A stretch of DNA of 64,000 nucleotides from Bradyrhizobium icense. GTDB lineage: Bacteria > Pseudomonadota > Alphaproteobacteria > Rhizobiales > Xanthobacteraceae. The DNA lies in contig NZ_CP016428.1 in NCBI RefSeq assembly GCF_001693385.1, forward strand, positions 4,092,001 through 4,156,000, in the 5' to 3' direction. Position numbers and translations under genes: made by a program. Of the stretch, positions 41,480 to 49,518 are shown in pieces (positions within the stretch are counted from its first letter, which is position 1; each line of letters opens with the position of its first letter). The notes beneath the pieces were generated by a model, which was given only the letters and a program-made list of their open reading frames with translations, did no database searches and was not told the origin of the DNA.

Positions 41480-41545
41480 ATAGTCCGAAAAGCATGCCCT
41501 CGGGCTGGACCCCGAGGGTGCGGAAAAGGTCATGCCCAATCAAAC
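41480..41545. repeat. Short dispersed-repeat-like segment overlapping a start codon
   Basis: It contains GTCCGAAAAGCATGCCCTCGG, CCCGAGGGTGCGGAAAAGG and TCATGCCCAATCAAAC. The inner CCTCGGGCTGGACCCCGAGG forms a hairpin. It resembles a repeat I know from Bradyrhizobium intergenic regions (recognition only, not checked). If so, its end supplies the ATG of the next gene. Confidence 0.4.
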
Positions 41546-41927
41546 AAGCCCATCCTCGGACGCTCCGCATCTTCCGAGGTCGGCGCCGATCGAAGCTTAC
41601 GGCAAGGGCGGCTTTGCCTTCGCCGACATGTCGCATCGTGGCTCCCTGTTGTGCCTGCCGGATGCGATGTGGGCCTGGCCGGTGACGAAGCCTGCCGAGA
41701 TCGACCAATATTCGCTGGATCGCGTGTTCAAGGCCGCCAACGCGATCGACACGCTGATCGTCGGCACCGGCACTGAGGTCTGGGTACCCTCGCGCGACCT
41801 CCGCGAGGCGCTGCGCGCCGTACGCGTGGTGCTCGATGCGATGCAGACGGGGCCGGCGATCCGCACCTACAACATCATGCTGGGCGAGCGGCGGCGCGTC
41901 GCGGCGGCGTTGATCGCGGTGCCATGA
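41532..41927 (+). CDS. Mth938-like (DUF498/NDUFAF3-type) protein
   Basis: 131 residues. The domain (about 20–130) has IEAYGKGGFAFADMSHRGSLLCLPD and IDTLIVGTGTEVWVPSRDLREAL, matching the Mth938-like fold. Its eukaryotic relative NDUFAF3 is a complex I assembly factor. In alphaproteobacteria the gene commonly follows secF. Its stop overlaps the next start (ATGA). Function in bacteria is not established. Confidence 0.88.
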   Translation: MPNQTSPSSDAPHLPRSAPIEAYGKGGFAFADMSHRGSLLCLPDAMWAWPVTKPAEIDQYSLDRVFKAANAIDTLIVGTGTEVWVPSRDLREALRAVRVVLDAMQTGPAIRTYNIMLGERRRVAAALIAVP

Positions 41928-42787
41928 GCTACGCCACGACGTCGAAGGATACCGCTGCGTTCTGCGCCGATTTGGTGCGCACGCACGACTTCGTCCGCTA
42001 TGCCTCGACGCTGTTCCTGCCTCAGGTCCAGCGCCGCGCGCTGCTGTCGATCTATGCCTTCAACGTCGAGATTTTGCGCGTGCGCGAACAGGTCAGCCAG
42101 CCGTTGCCGGGGGAAATCCGACTGCAATGGTGGACCGACATGCTGGAAGGCGCCGGCCATGGCGGCGTTGAGGGCAACCCGGTTGCAGCCGAACTGTTGC
42201 AGACCATCGGCGAATTCCGCCTGCCGATCGAGCCGCTGTCGCGGCTGATCGAGGAGCACCAATTCGACCTCTACAACGATCCGATGCCGTCGATGGCGGC
42301 GCTGGAAGGCTATATCACCGATACCGCCTCAGCGCTTTTTTCGCTGGCTGCGCGGATTGCGACGCCGCCGTCGGCAGCGGTCGACCATCTCGCGCGGCAT
42401 GCGGGTCTCGCGCAGGGGATGACGCAGGTGATCGCGGCGCTGCCGCTCGATGCCGCACGGCGCCAGCTTTTCGTGCCGCTGCAACTGCTGCAGCAACATG
42501 GCAGCGGGATGGAGCAAGTGTTTTCGGGCAAGCAGACACCGCAGGCGCGTGCCGCGATCGATCAGTTGATCGGAGACGCCCGACAACATCTCCGCACGGC
42601 CCTCGAGCTACTCGCGCATGTGTCGCCGCAAGTGCGGCCGGTATTCCTGCCGTTGGCGCCGGTCCGCCGCGATCTGGAGCGCATGTCACGAGCCGACGTC
42701 GATCCATTCGTGCCGCAGGTGACGTCACGACTCCGGACGCTGTGGACACTCTGGCGCGCCTCGCGGTCGCGTGAGTTCGGCGGGTAA
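41924..42787 (+). CDS. Squalene/phytoene synthase-family protein (NDUFAF6-like)
   Basis: 287 residues, start overlapping the upstream stop by ATGA. The all-alpha prenyl-synthase fold is recognisable (DFVRYASTLFLPQVQRRALLSIYAFNVEILRVREQV, LQWWTDMLEG, EEHQFDLYNDPMP). The Asp-rich DXXXD metal motifs of true phytoene synthases are weak: VREQV and DLYND. It therefore resembles the non-catalytic NDUFAF6 branch, a complex I assembly factor in mitochondria. No carotenoid or hopanoid genes are nearby. Confidence 0.85.
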   Translation: MSYATTSKDTAAFCADLVRTHDFVRYASTLFLPQVQRRALLSIYAFNVEILRVREQVSQPLPGEIRLQWWTDMLEGAGHGGVEGNPVAAELLQTIGEFRLPIEPLSRLIEEHQFDLYNDPMPSMAALEGYITDTASALFSLAARIATPPSAAVDHLARHAGLAQGMTQVIAALPLDAARRQLFVPLQLLQQHGSGMEQVFSGKQTPQARAAIDQLIGDARQHLRTALELLAHVSPQVRPVFLPLAPVRRDLERMSRADVDPFVPQVTSRLRTLWTLWRASRSREFGG

Positions 42788-42962
42788 GTTTCCGGCGTTC
42801 CCCGGATGCTGCGCAGCGCGTCGCACTTGCACTCGGGTCCACGCTCTGCGCGGCCCGTGCACAGGCTGTGGTGCGCTGCTGATCCGGGGTCCATCCGTCA
42901 CCGCCAAGTGGGTCCCGGTTCTGCGAAGCAGCGCGAAGCGTTGCATCGCGCCCGGGACACGC
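42788..42962. repeat. Intergenic repeat, family C, copy 2
   Basis: It contains GATCCGGGGTCCATCCGTC, GGTCCCGGTTCTGCG and ends GCGCCCGGGACACG. It is partly alike to 37129–37258. It lies between the convergent synthase-like and kinase-like genes. Confidence 0.55.
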
Positions 42963-42967
42963 CGGAA

Positions 42968-44077
42968 TCAATTCGGCCGCGAATTCAACTCGCTGCTTTC
43001 GAAATTGAACCGATCCCGCAGATTCTTGCGGCTCTCCAGAATGTCCTTCAGGAACGCGCGGTCGATATCGCTCGTGATCAGCGGTTCGATCAGGTCGAGC
43101 TGGTTCATCGCCACAAGCTGCAAGATCTCTGTGCGCGGCTTGCCTGCGGCATCGCGGGGCAGGGCATGCACCACCTGGATGTGCTCGGGCGGTTTGACGC
43201 CCTTGGCCGACAAAAGCTCGCTGCGCAACTGCTTTTCCAGCGCCACTTTGTCGGCTTCGACGAAGGCATATAACCCGACGCCGGTACGGCGGTCGGCAAA
43301 CGCGACAATGGCCGTATCGCGCACTTCGGGATTTTTCCTGATCAGGGCGCTCAGCACCGGCGCGTCGTTGACCAGCCGGCGGCCGCCGCCCTCGCGGTCG
43401 GTGAAGTTGAACAGACCGCGGGTGATGGCCTGGTAGACCTTCTTGCCGGTCTTGAGCCAGATGCTGGCGACAAAGGATTTGCGCGCCAGAATCTTGCGCT
43501 CCATCGGCGTCAGCGCTGACGGCGCATAGCTGCGCTTGTGCTTCAGGAGATGCCGCAGATCCTCATAGGCTGCGATCCGGAACAGCCGGCTGCGGGTTTT
43601 GAAGCAGGCGGCCAATTGAAAATCGGTGAGATAGGCGCGGCCGTCGCGGCCCACCAGCCAGTTCTGCTCCTTGGCGAGATCGTTATGGCAGATGCCGGCG
43701 CGGTGCAGCTTGCGAAGAGCGAGCTTGGCGGAACGGAAATAGGCGAGGTCGCCATGGGGTTTTGCCAGATGCAGCGCGACGCCATCGATGAAGCCGCGCA
43801 CCAGTGCCTGCCGTCCGGCCCATAGCAGTCTCGGGCCGACGTCGAGATCGCGCGCCAGCGCCAGCGCCAGCGCGCGGCGCTCGCGGTCGAACAGATAGCG
43901 GGCGAGCGGATAGGACCACACCGGCACCTGGTCGAGCCGGCGCAGCACGGCATCAACTTCACCGGAATCGTCGCGAAAGCGGCCGCGTTCGACGGTCGAG
44001 AACACGTCACGCTTCAGCAGAATGCCTTCGGTCCATCGTGCCGACAGGGTTGCGGCGTCGTCTTTCGGCAAGCCCAT
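42968..44077 (-). CDS. Protein-kinase-like domain fused to an ANL-ligase C-terminal domain
   Basis: 369 residues, starting 4 bp after the trmFO stop. Residues about 20–215 look like a kinase: RERRAL near 66 could be the helix-C Glu, HNDLAKEQNWLV near 129 matches the catalytic HxDxxxxN loop, and LTDFQLA near 149 stands for DFG. Residues about 240–345 match the C-terminal domain of acetyl/acyl-CoA synthetases: NPEVRDTAIVAFADRRTG, then HALPRDAAGKPRTEIL with the catalytic Lys and AMNQLD. The large adenylation domain is absent. No signal or membrane segment. Function unknown; it may phosphorylate a partner or small molecule, with the C-terminal part as a docking or acylation-target module. Confidence 0.75.
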   Translation of the reverse strand: MGLPKDDAATLSARWTEGILLKRDVFSTVERGRFRDDSGEVDAVLRRLDQVPVWSYPLARYLFDRERRALALALARDLDVGPRLLWAGRQALVRGFIDGVALHLAKPHGDLAYFRSAKLALRKLHRAGICHNDLAKEQNWLVGRDGRAYLTDFQLAACFKTRSRLFRIAAYEDLRHLLKHKRSYAPSALTPMERKILARKSFVASIWLKTGKKVYQAITRGLFNFTDREGGGRRLVNDAPVLSALIRKNPEVRDTAIVAFADRRTGVGLYAFVEADKVALEKQLRSELLSAKGVKPPEHIQVVHALPRDAAGKPRTEILQLVAMNQLDLIEPLITSDIDRAFLKDILESRKNLRDRFNFESSELNSRPN

Positions 44078-44081
44078 GGGA

Positions 44082-45515
44082 TTACGCCGCCGCCGCTACG
44101 CGCAGATGATCGGCGATCCATCGATCGAGATCGGTCAGTGCGCGTGCGCTGAGCGCCTGCTTCTTGGCGACCGTCTTCTCGTTGCCTCGCAGCCTGGAGC
44201 CATCGGCCTTCTTGGTCGGCACGCTGGCAAGCGGCGGGAATAGGCCGAAATTGATGTTCATCGGCTGGAACGAGCGTGTTCCGGCCTCGATCGTTTCGAT
44301 GTGGCCGCCGGTGATATGGCCGAGCAGCGAGCCCAGCGCTGTTGTCGCCGGCGGCGGTTCGAGCGCCTGCGCCCGCGCATTGGCCGCAGCATAGAGGCCG
44401 GCGATCAGACCGATGCTGGCAGATTCCACATAGCCTTCACAGCCGGTCATCTGCCCGGCAAAGCGCAGCCGTGGCTGCGCGCGTAGGCGCAACTGGCCAT
44501 CCAGCAGCTTTGGCGAGTTCAGGAAGGTGTTGCGATGCAGGCCACCGAGCCGGGCGAATTCGGCGTTCTCGAGCCCCGGAATGGTGCGGAACACGCGCTG
44601 CTGCGCGCCGTAGTTCAGTTTGGTCTGGAAGCCCACCATGTTGTAGAGCGTGCCGAGCTTGTTGTCCTGCCGCAACTGCACGACAGCGTAGGGCTTGACC
44701 GTCGGATTGTGCGGATTGGTGAGCCCCACCGGTTTCATCGGTCCATGCCGCAGCGTTTCATGGCCGCGCTCGGCCATCACCTCGACCGGCAGGCAGCCGT
44801 CGAAATACGGCGTGTTGGTTTCCCAGTCCTTGAAATCGACCTTGTCGCCGGCCAGGAGCGCCGCGACGAAGGCGTCGTATTGCTCCTTCGTCATCGGGCA
44901 ATTGATGTAATCGGCGCCGGTGCCGCCGGGCCCAACCTTGTCGTAGCGTGACTGAAACCACGCCACCGACATGTCAATGGAATCCCTGTGCACGATCGGC
45001 GCGATCGCATCGAAGAATGCCAGCGCGTTCTCATCGGTGAGTTCGCGGATGGCCTCGGCCAGCGGCGCCGAGGTGAGGGGGCCGGTCGCGACGATCACAT
45101 TGCCCCATTCGGCCGGCGGCAAGCCGGCGATCTCGCTCCGGTCGATTTCGATCAGGGGATGGTCGCGCAGGGCCCGGCTGACGGCTGCGGAAAACCCGTC
45201 GCGGTCGACCGCCAGCGCTCCGCCTGCGGGCACTTGGTTGGCATCTGCGGAGCGCATGATCAGCGAGGCCAGCCGCCGCATCTCGGCGTGCAGCAGGCCC
45301 ACGGCGTTATTGGCAGCGTCGTCCGAGCGGAACGAGTTGGAGCAGACGAGTTCGGCCAGGCCCTCGGTGCGGTGTGCCTCGGTCATTCGCGAAGGGCGCA
45401 TCTCATGCAGGACCACGCGAACGCCCGCAGTGGCGATCTGCCAGGCCGCTTCCGAGCCGGCAAGGCCGCCGCCGATTACATGGACAGTGTCGGTTTTGGG
45501 AGTGTTGGAATTCAT
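44082..45515 (-). CDS. trmFO: Folate-dependent tRNA (uracil-5-)-methyltransferase TrmFO
   Basis: 477 residues. The N-terminal FAD motif [18 protein letters not shown] begins at residue 12. The TrmFO blocks [28 protein letters not shown] near 56, [11 protein letters not shown] near 205 and [19 protein letters not shown] near 355 are clear, with cysteines at the methyl-transfer positions. It makes m5U54 in the T-loop of tRNA using methylenetetrahydrofolate and FADH2. The kinase-like gene follows 4 bp later. Confidence 0.96.
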   Translation of the reverse strand: MNSNTPKTDTVHVIGGGLAGSEAAWQIATAGVRVVLHEMRPSRMTEAHRTEGLAELVCSNSFRSDDAANNAVGLLHAEMRRLASLIMRSADANQVPAGGALAVDRDGFSAAVSRALRDHPLIEIDRSEIAGLPPAEWGNVIVATGPLTSAPLAEAIRELTDENALAFFDAIAPIVHRDSIDMSVAWFQSRYDKVGPGGTGADYINCPMTKEQYDAFVAALLAGDKVDFKDWETNTPYFDGCLPVEVMAERGHETLRHGPMKPVGLTNPHNPTVKPYAVVQLRQDNKLGTLYNMVGFQTKLNYGAQQRVFRTIPGLENAEFARLGGLHRNTFLNSPKLLDGQLRLRAQPRLRFAGQMTGCEGYVESASIGLIAGLYAAANARAQALEPPPATTALGSLLGHITGGHIETIEAGTRSFQPMNINFGLFPPLASVPTKKADGSRLRGNEKTVAKKQALSARALTDLDRWIADHLRVAAAA

Positions 45516-45579
45516 GCGCGCAGGGTTAGCGCGTTTTCGCGGCTAGCGCACCTACGATAGCGCTTTCAAGTGAAGCCTG

Positions 45580-45668
45580 CCCCGGACTTGATCCGGGGTG
45601 GATACCGGTTCGCATGAAGAAAGCGCGTCAAGATTAAACGACAACGCCCGCGGCGGGGCGGGCGTTTA
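45580..45668. repeat. Repeat-like segment ending in a terminator hairpin
   Basis: CCCCGGACTTGATCCGGGG is a hairpin; GATACCGGTTCGCATGAAGA follows, text I associate with Bradyrhizobium dispersed repeats. A stem AACGCCCGC / GCGGGCGTT (45643–45666) then lies 30 bp past the DUF1127 stop and probably terminates that minus-strand transcript. Confidence 0.5.
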
Positions 45669-45695
45669 TCCGTTCATCAGGCGGCTGAACAGTGA

Positions 45696-45848
45696 TCAGC
45701 CGTTGTAGTTTCCGGCGGCAACGCGCGGGATGTCCGAACGATCAAGGCCGATATCGGCCAGTTCACGATCGCTGAGCTGGGACAGTTCGCTGACATTGCG
45801 CTGATAATCCCGGAACGCCTGGATCATGCGGATGAGCGAGAGCAACAT
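45696..45848 (-). CDS. DUF1127 small protein
   Basis: 50 residues from ATG 45848 with GGAG eight bases before it; too short for routine ORF calling. The sequence LRMIQAF-type helix, then ELSQLSDRELADIGLDRSDI, is the DUF1127 motif (YjiS-like). Small DUF1127 proteins of this length in Agrobacterium and relatives have been linked to RNA turnover, phosphate and carbon metabolism; no role can be read here. A CTATAT -10-like box lies 59–64 bp upstream (45907–45912). Confidence 0.85.
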   Translation of the reverse strand: MLLSLIRMIQAFRDYQRNVSELSQLSDRELADIGLDRSDIPRVAAGNYNG

Positions 45849-46234
45849 GGTAGTCTCCTTGCAATTACGATTCAGCTCTTGGGGGGTAGCTTCATCGTTG
45901 AAATGAATATAGCTTAGATTTTGCAGTGCAGAAGTTCCTATGCTGCGATGCAGCTAATCCTAAAACGCATGACAAAGGTAAGGGCCGTTTAATCTTTCGC
46001 GATGGCAGGCGGATCGGATGGCCCACACGCATGAGTGGTTGTCTCTTTGAAGAAAATAATGCCGTAAATTTGTGAGGTTATCGGAATATCCAGATTAACC
46101 GTAGCGTCCATTGGGATGGCGATAGGGGCGGTTCAATGCAAAACCGCAGCCGTCGAAAGGGAACAAAACGTGCTTCGAAGGCAGCCGGTTTGGAACTTTC
46201 TTATGCGCGAATCGCATGTGCTGACTTGAATCTG

Positions 46235-46252
46235 AATGAATATATATTCATT
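46235..46252. repeat. 18-bp perfect palindrome
   Basis: AATGAATATATATTCATT, completely AT-rich apart from one G and one C, in GC-rich surroundings. It is a plausible dimer-binding operator or promoter element for a plus-strand transcript ending at about 46415. Confidence 0.6.
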
Positions 46253-46254
46253 AT

Positions 46255-46415
46255 TACAGGGGCGCCAATTTCTGATTCACAGCGGGGGAGCGACCGGCGT
46301 GACGGGCTACCGCATCCACGCGGCCCACGCGGATGCGAAGCATTATGGCCCGTGCTTTGGTCGGCGACCGCTGAGATAGATCGGCCAGCGAAGGGCTGGT
46401 CAGCCGGCCCTTTTT
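46255..46415 (+). ncRNA. Candidate small RNA ending in an intrinsic terminator
   Basis: A plus-strand stretch with hairpin-forming parts (GCATCC…GGATGC at about 46313–46337) closes with AAGGGCTGG-TCAG-CCGGCCCTT and a T tract (46391–46415). A terminator on this strand has no upstream coding gene to serve, since both flanking genes are on the minus strand. Exact 5' end unknown. Confidence 0.35.
46391..46415 (+). terminator. Intrinsic terminator on the plus strand
   Basis: Nine-bp stem with one G·T wobble, 4-nt loop, then TTTTT. It overlaps the region directly beyond the minus-strand mltB stop. Confidence 0.65.
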
Positions 46416-46416
46416 G

Positions 46417-47229
46417 TTAAGGCGCCCGCGAAAGCTGCGTCGCGAAATGGCCGATGGTCCTGGCGTAGACCTCGCTCTTGTTCCACTCCTTGATCGCGGC
46501 GAAATTGGCGCTGCCGGGCTCCCAGTCCTTGCCGCGCTGCCAGCCGTGGTTGGCGAGGAAGTTGGCGGTCGAGGCCAGTACGTCGGGCGCGCTGCGCAGG
46601 AGATCGCGGCGGCCGTTGCCGTCGAAGTCGACCGCGAACTTGACATAGGACGACGGCATGAACTGGGTCTGGCCGATTTCGCCGGCCCAGGCGCCGCGCA
46701 TTTCCTGCGGCGCGATATCGCCGCGCTCGACGATGCGTAGTGCGTCCATCAGCTCGGCCTTGAACATGTCGGTGCGGCGGCAATCATAGGCCAGCGTCGC
46801 CAGCGAGCGCAGCGTCGCGAATTTCCCGATGTTGACGCCAAAATCGGTTTCCAGTCCCCAGATCGCCACCAGCACTTCGCCGGGCACGCCATACGCCTGT
46901 TCGATGCGCCCGAGCACCGAGCCGTATTGCTTGAGCATGTTGGAGCCACGCGTCAGCCGGGGCGGGACCATGCGGCCGGAGAATTCCTCAAAACTCTGGC
47001 TGAAGACCTTTTGCGATTGGTCGCGGGCCAGCACGGTCTTGTCGAACGTGACGCCGGTCAAGCCAGCCTGGATGGCGGACGCCGATATTCCATTGGAGGC
47101 CGCTTCCTTCTTGAAGTCCTCCAGCCATGTTTCGAACGAGCCCGTGCCGCAGGGCGCGGCGAGCGCGGCCGCCGAGGTCAGTAACAGCGCGCCCAAGGTC
47201 AGGGCGCGCACATAAAGGCGAGAGATCAT
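46417..47229 (-). CDS. Lytic murein transglycosylase (MltB/SLT_2 type)
   Basis: About 270 residues from ATG 47229; the frame is open 28 codons upstream. The signal peptide (LTLGALLLTSAAALA) is followed by the SLT_2 domain: VFDKTVLARDQ-like VTFDKTVLARDQSQ near 55, YGVPGEVLVAIWGLETDFG near 112 with the catalytic Glu, and GAWAGEIGQTQFMPSSYV near 170. There is no lipobox; the Cys after the signal peptide (AAPCGTG) does not fit one. It cleaves peptidoglycan to anhydro-muropeptides in the periplasm. Confidence 0.93.
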   Translation of the reverse strand: MISRLYVRALTLGALLLTSAAALAAPCGTGSFETWLEDFKKEAASNGISASAIQAGLTGVTFDKTVLARDQSQKVFSQSFEEFSGRMVPPRLTRGSNMLKQYGSVLGRIEQAYGVPGEVLVAIWGLETDFGVNIGKFATLRSLATLAYDCRRTDMFKAELMDALRIVERGDIAPQEMRGAWAGEIGQTQFMPSSYVKFAVDFDGNGRRDLLRSAPDVLASTANFLANHGWQRGKDWEPGSANFAAIKEWNKSEVYARTIGHFATQLSRAP

Positions 47230-47387
47230 CGTGCCGTTCGCTCCACGATCGATGCGTCTTCGCGTTAGTGTCGACGCCACGCCGAATGTTCGAAGCAAGA
47301 TCGGCCAAAACAAGGCCTATGTAGGTGCCGGCAATGCCATTCCGTTGATCATGCTCAATTCATCGTTAGTGAGGGGCTGAACAACCA

Positions 47388-47416
47388 AACCGCCGGTCGG
47401 GATTCGACCGGCGGTT
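47388..47416 (-). terminator. Strong hairpin downstream of the DUF2189 gene
   Basis: AACCGCCGGTCG and CGACCGGCGGTT form a perfect 12-bp stem with a 5-nt loop, 25 bp past the minus-strand stop. The minus strand continues TTTGGTTGTT, a fair T-rich tail. Confidence 0.75.
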
Positions 47417-47440
47417 CGATCGATCAGGTTCCGTGCAGGC

Positions 47441-48352
47441 TTACGCGCTATCCTTGCGCCGCCAGGGGAACAGATTGGCCGGGAAATCGGCGGCAGACTT
47501 GCGTTCGCGGTGTGCGCGTGGCGGAAGCGGCTGCGGATTGAGTTCCGGCTCGATCGTCTCCCGATAGAGATGCCAGGTCGCGTGCCCGAGCAGCGGGATG
47601 ACGACGGCAAGGCCGAGGAAGAACGGCAACGTTCCCGCGACAAGCAGCACCGCGACGATCAAGCCCCAGGCCGCCATCGGCACCGGGTTGCGCGCGACCG
47701 CGCGCAGCGAGGTCACCATCGCATCGCCAGCGCCGGCATGACGGTCCAGCATCAGCGGGAACGAGACCACGCTGATGCAGAGCGCGACGAGGGCGAACAG
47801 AAAGCCGACGCCGCAGCCGACCACGATCAGCCACCAGCCTTGTGACGTCGTCAGCACGCGCGTCGCGAAATCGGAAAAGCCGGTCGCGCCCGCATAGCCG
47901 AATGCGGCGATGTAGATCGCCTGCGCGGTGGCCACCCAGGTCACGAACAGCGCCAGCAGCAGCACGCCGAGCCCAAGCATCGCGCCGAATGACGGCGAAC
48001 GCAGCATCGCTAGCGCATCCCAGGCAGTTGCCTGTTCACCATGTTCACGACGACGGCTCATCTCGTAGAGGCCGAGCGCCGCGAACGGACCGATCAGGGC
48101 GAAGCCGGCGGCCAGCGGAAACAACAGCGGTATGACGGAATAGCCGAGAACGGCGCGTGCCAGCACAAGTCCGAGAACGGGATATATCACACACAGGATG
48201 ATGGCGTGGGTTGGCACCGCCTTGAAATCTTCCCAGCCGCGCCGCAACGAGCGGCCGAGTTCGGCGAAGCCGATGGTTCGGATGACTGGCGCGGCAGCGG
48301 TATCCGGTGCGCGCTGCGCCACTGATGTGACATTGCCGTGATATGTGGCCAT
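47441..48352 (-). CDS. DUF2189-family inner-membrane protein
   Basis: About 303 residues from ATG 48352 with GGGAG ten bases upstream. After a 40-residue cytoplasmic start it has about six membrane segments (AIILCVIYPVLGLVLARAVL, VIPLLFPLAAGFALIGPFAALGLY, and others). The block FAELGRSLRRGWEDFKAVPTHAI and the 'GLYEMSRRRE' turn fit DUF2189. Function unknown. It ends in a Pro/Arg-rich cytoplasmic tail. Confidence 0.85.
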   Translation of the reverse strand: MATYHGNVTSVAQRAPDTAAAPVIRTIGFAELGRSLRRGWEDFKAVPTHAIILCVIYPVLGLVLARAVLGYSVIPLLFPLAAGFALIGPFAALGLYEMSRRREHGEQATAWDALAMLRSPSFGAMLGLGVLLLALFVTWVATAQAIYIAAFGYAGATGFSDFATRVLTTSQGWWLIVVGCGVGFLFALVALCISVVSFPLMLDRHAGAGDAMVTSLRAVARNPVPMAAWGLIVAVLLVAGTLPFFLGLAVVIPLLGHATWHLYRETIEPELNPQPLPPRAHRERKSAADFPANLFPWRRKDSA

Positions 48353-48643
48353 GGTCGTCGTCTCCCTCGCGGTCGCATTGTGCGCCAATCGAAAGACGCA
48401 AACGCGCCGTTTCATAAAACGATCACGATCAGGCCAGACGCGAAGGGTGGAACTGGGCCGTGTCGCGAACTGTCCGGATAGCGTACTCCCAAACAGCAAC
48501 AAACACACTCACGCTTAGGTGAATGTTTCATTGGCAAGCTTCTCTTGGGTGGCTAGACTTGCAGGCGATCCCGGCGTGGTGCTGCCGGTCAAACAGTGCC
48601 GCCAGAGACTCACCCCCATCATCAAACTCATTGGGAGCGAACG

Positions 48644-49021
48644 ATGAGCATTTTCGGAAAAATCATGAACGCGATCTTCGGCAGCAAGGCAGACGCCGCG
48701 CCGGCCGGCGGCGGTGCGGCTGCGGGAGGTGGATCAACCGATGCGGCCGCTGCACCAGCGGCGACCGTCGACGTCGCGCCGATTCTCGATCAGGCCGTGA
48801 AGGCCAAGGGTGAGAAGCTGCAGTGGCGCACCTCGATCGTCGATCTGATGAAGGCGCTCGACATCGATTCCAGCTTTGCCGCGCGCAAGGATCTTGCGAA
48901 AGAGCTCGGCTATACAGGCGACAGCAATGATTCCGCCAGCATGAACATCTGGCTGCACAAGCAGGTCATGGCCAAGTTGGCTGCCAATGGTGGCAAGTTG
49001 CCGCCGGATATCAAGCACTGA
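48644..49021 (+). CDS. DUF3597 domain protein
   Basis: 125 residues from ATG 48644 with GGGAGCG eight bases upstream. A short helix (MSIFGKIMNAIFGSKADA) and a Gly/Ala linker lead to the DUF3597 domain (about 48–125: LQWRTSIVDLMKALDIDSSFAARKDLAKELGY). The fold resembles that of LysM-linked YidB-like proteins; function unknown. A TTGGCA…CTAGAC pair (from 48531) may be its promoter. It is followed by a strong terminator. Confidence 0.88.
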   Translation: MSIFGKIMNAIFGSKADAAPAGGGAAAGGGSTDAAAAPAATVDVAPILDQAVKAKGEKLQWRTSIVDLMKALDIDSSFAARKDLAKELGYTGDSNDSASMNIWLHKQVMAKLAANGGKLPPDIKH

Positions 49022-49044
49022 CGCTTCGCTCGGCCCTGATATAC

Positions 49045-49077
49045 GAAGGCCCGCCGCGACGCGGGCCTTCTTCTTTT
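49045..49077 (+). terminator. Intrinsic terminator of the DUF3597 gene
   Basis: GAAGGCCCGC-CGCGAC-GCGGGCCTTC: perfect 10-bp stem, 6-nt loop, then TTCTTTT. It lies 24 bp after the stop. Confidence 0.9.
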
Positions 49078-49174
49078 GGGGCGATTGCAATGCAGCTATG
49101 CGTAGCTACCTCACGTAGAAGCGCTGTACATACCGGCGGACAAAAAGATTCCCGGAAAATGTCGGTAGCGCGAA

Positions 49175-49200
49175 CTCCGATGTGCAATTGCACATCGGAG
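49175..49200. repeat. 26-bp perfect palindrome
   Basis: CTCCGATGTGCAA followed directly by TTGCACATCGGAG, with no loop. It lies between the DUF3597 terminator and the convergent GNAT gene. It could be a repeat element or a binding site. Confidence 0.75.
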
Positions 49201-49245
49201 AATCTGGAGATTTCGCGCTAACGCGCGCCCCGGAATGACGGTGTG

Positions 49246-49518
49246 TCACCCCGTCAGATCGGCAAATTCCGGATTTCTGCGCAGATAGTCCACGACAAAG
49301 CCGCAGCCGGCGATGACCTTGCGTCCGTCGGCGCGGATCAGTTCGAGGGCGCCCCTGATCAGCTCAGAAGCGATGCCGCGGCCGCGCAGGGCGCGCGGCG
49401 TTTCGGTATGGGTGATGATGACCGCCGCGGGCGTGGCTCGATAATTCGCAAACGCCACGGCGCCGTCGACGTCGAGTTCGAAACGGTTTTGAGCCTTGTT
49501 GTCGCGGACGGCGGCCAT
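49246..49518 (-). CDS. Small GNAT-type N-acetyltransferase (YjdJ/NATD1-like)
   Basis: 90 residues, the size of the minimal GNAT family. LRGRGIASELIRGALELIRADG near residue 43 is the acetyl-CoA-binding loop and helix. The end CGFVVDYLRRNPEFADL is characteristic of this subfamily. Substrate unknown. Confidence 0.92.
   Translation of the reverse strand: MAAVRDNKAQNRFELDVDGAVAFANYRATPAAVIITHTETPRALRGRGIASELIRGALELIRADGRKVIAGCGFVVDYLRRNPEFADLTG

Larger units (their letters stand above)
45849..46416. other. Intergenic region, 568 bp, AT-richer, with RNA-like features
   Basis: No convincing protein gene. A 94-codon frame at 46136 reads through the terminator at 46391–46415 and has no ribosome-binding site. 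It holds an 18-bp perfect palindrome (46235–46252) and, further right, a structured stretch ending in a plus-strand terminator. See the candidate ncRNA entry. Confidence 0.55.

Noticed and set aside
46136-46420. 94-codon plus-strand frame
   Set aside because: It reads through a clear terminator and has no ribosome-binding site.
47317-47643. 108-codon minus-strand frame ending LTNDELSMINGMALPAPT
   Set aside because: Most of it overlaps the DUF2189 gene out of frame, and it runs through the strong hairpin at 47388–47416. The tail looks peptide-like but has no start signal of its own.
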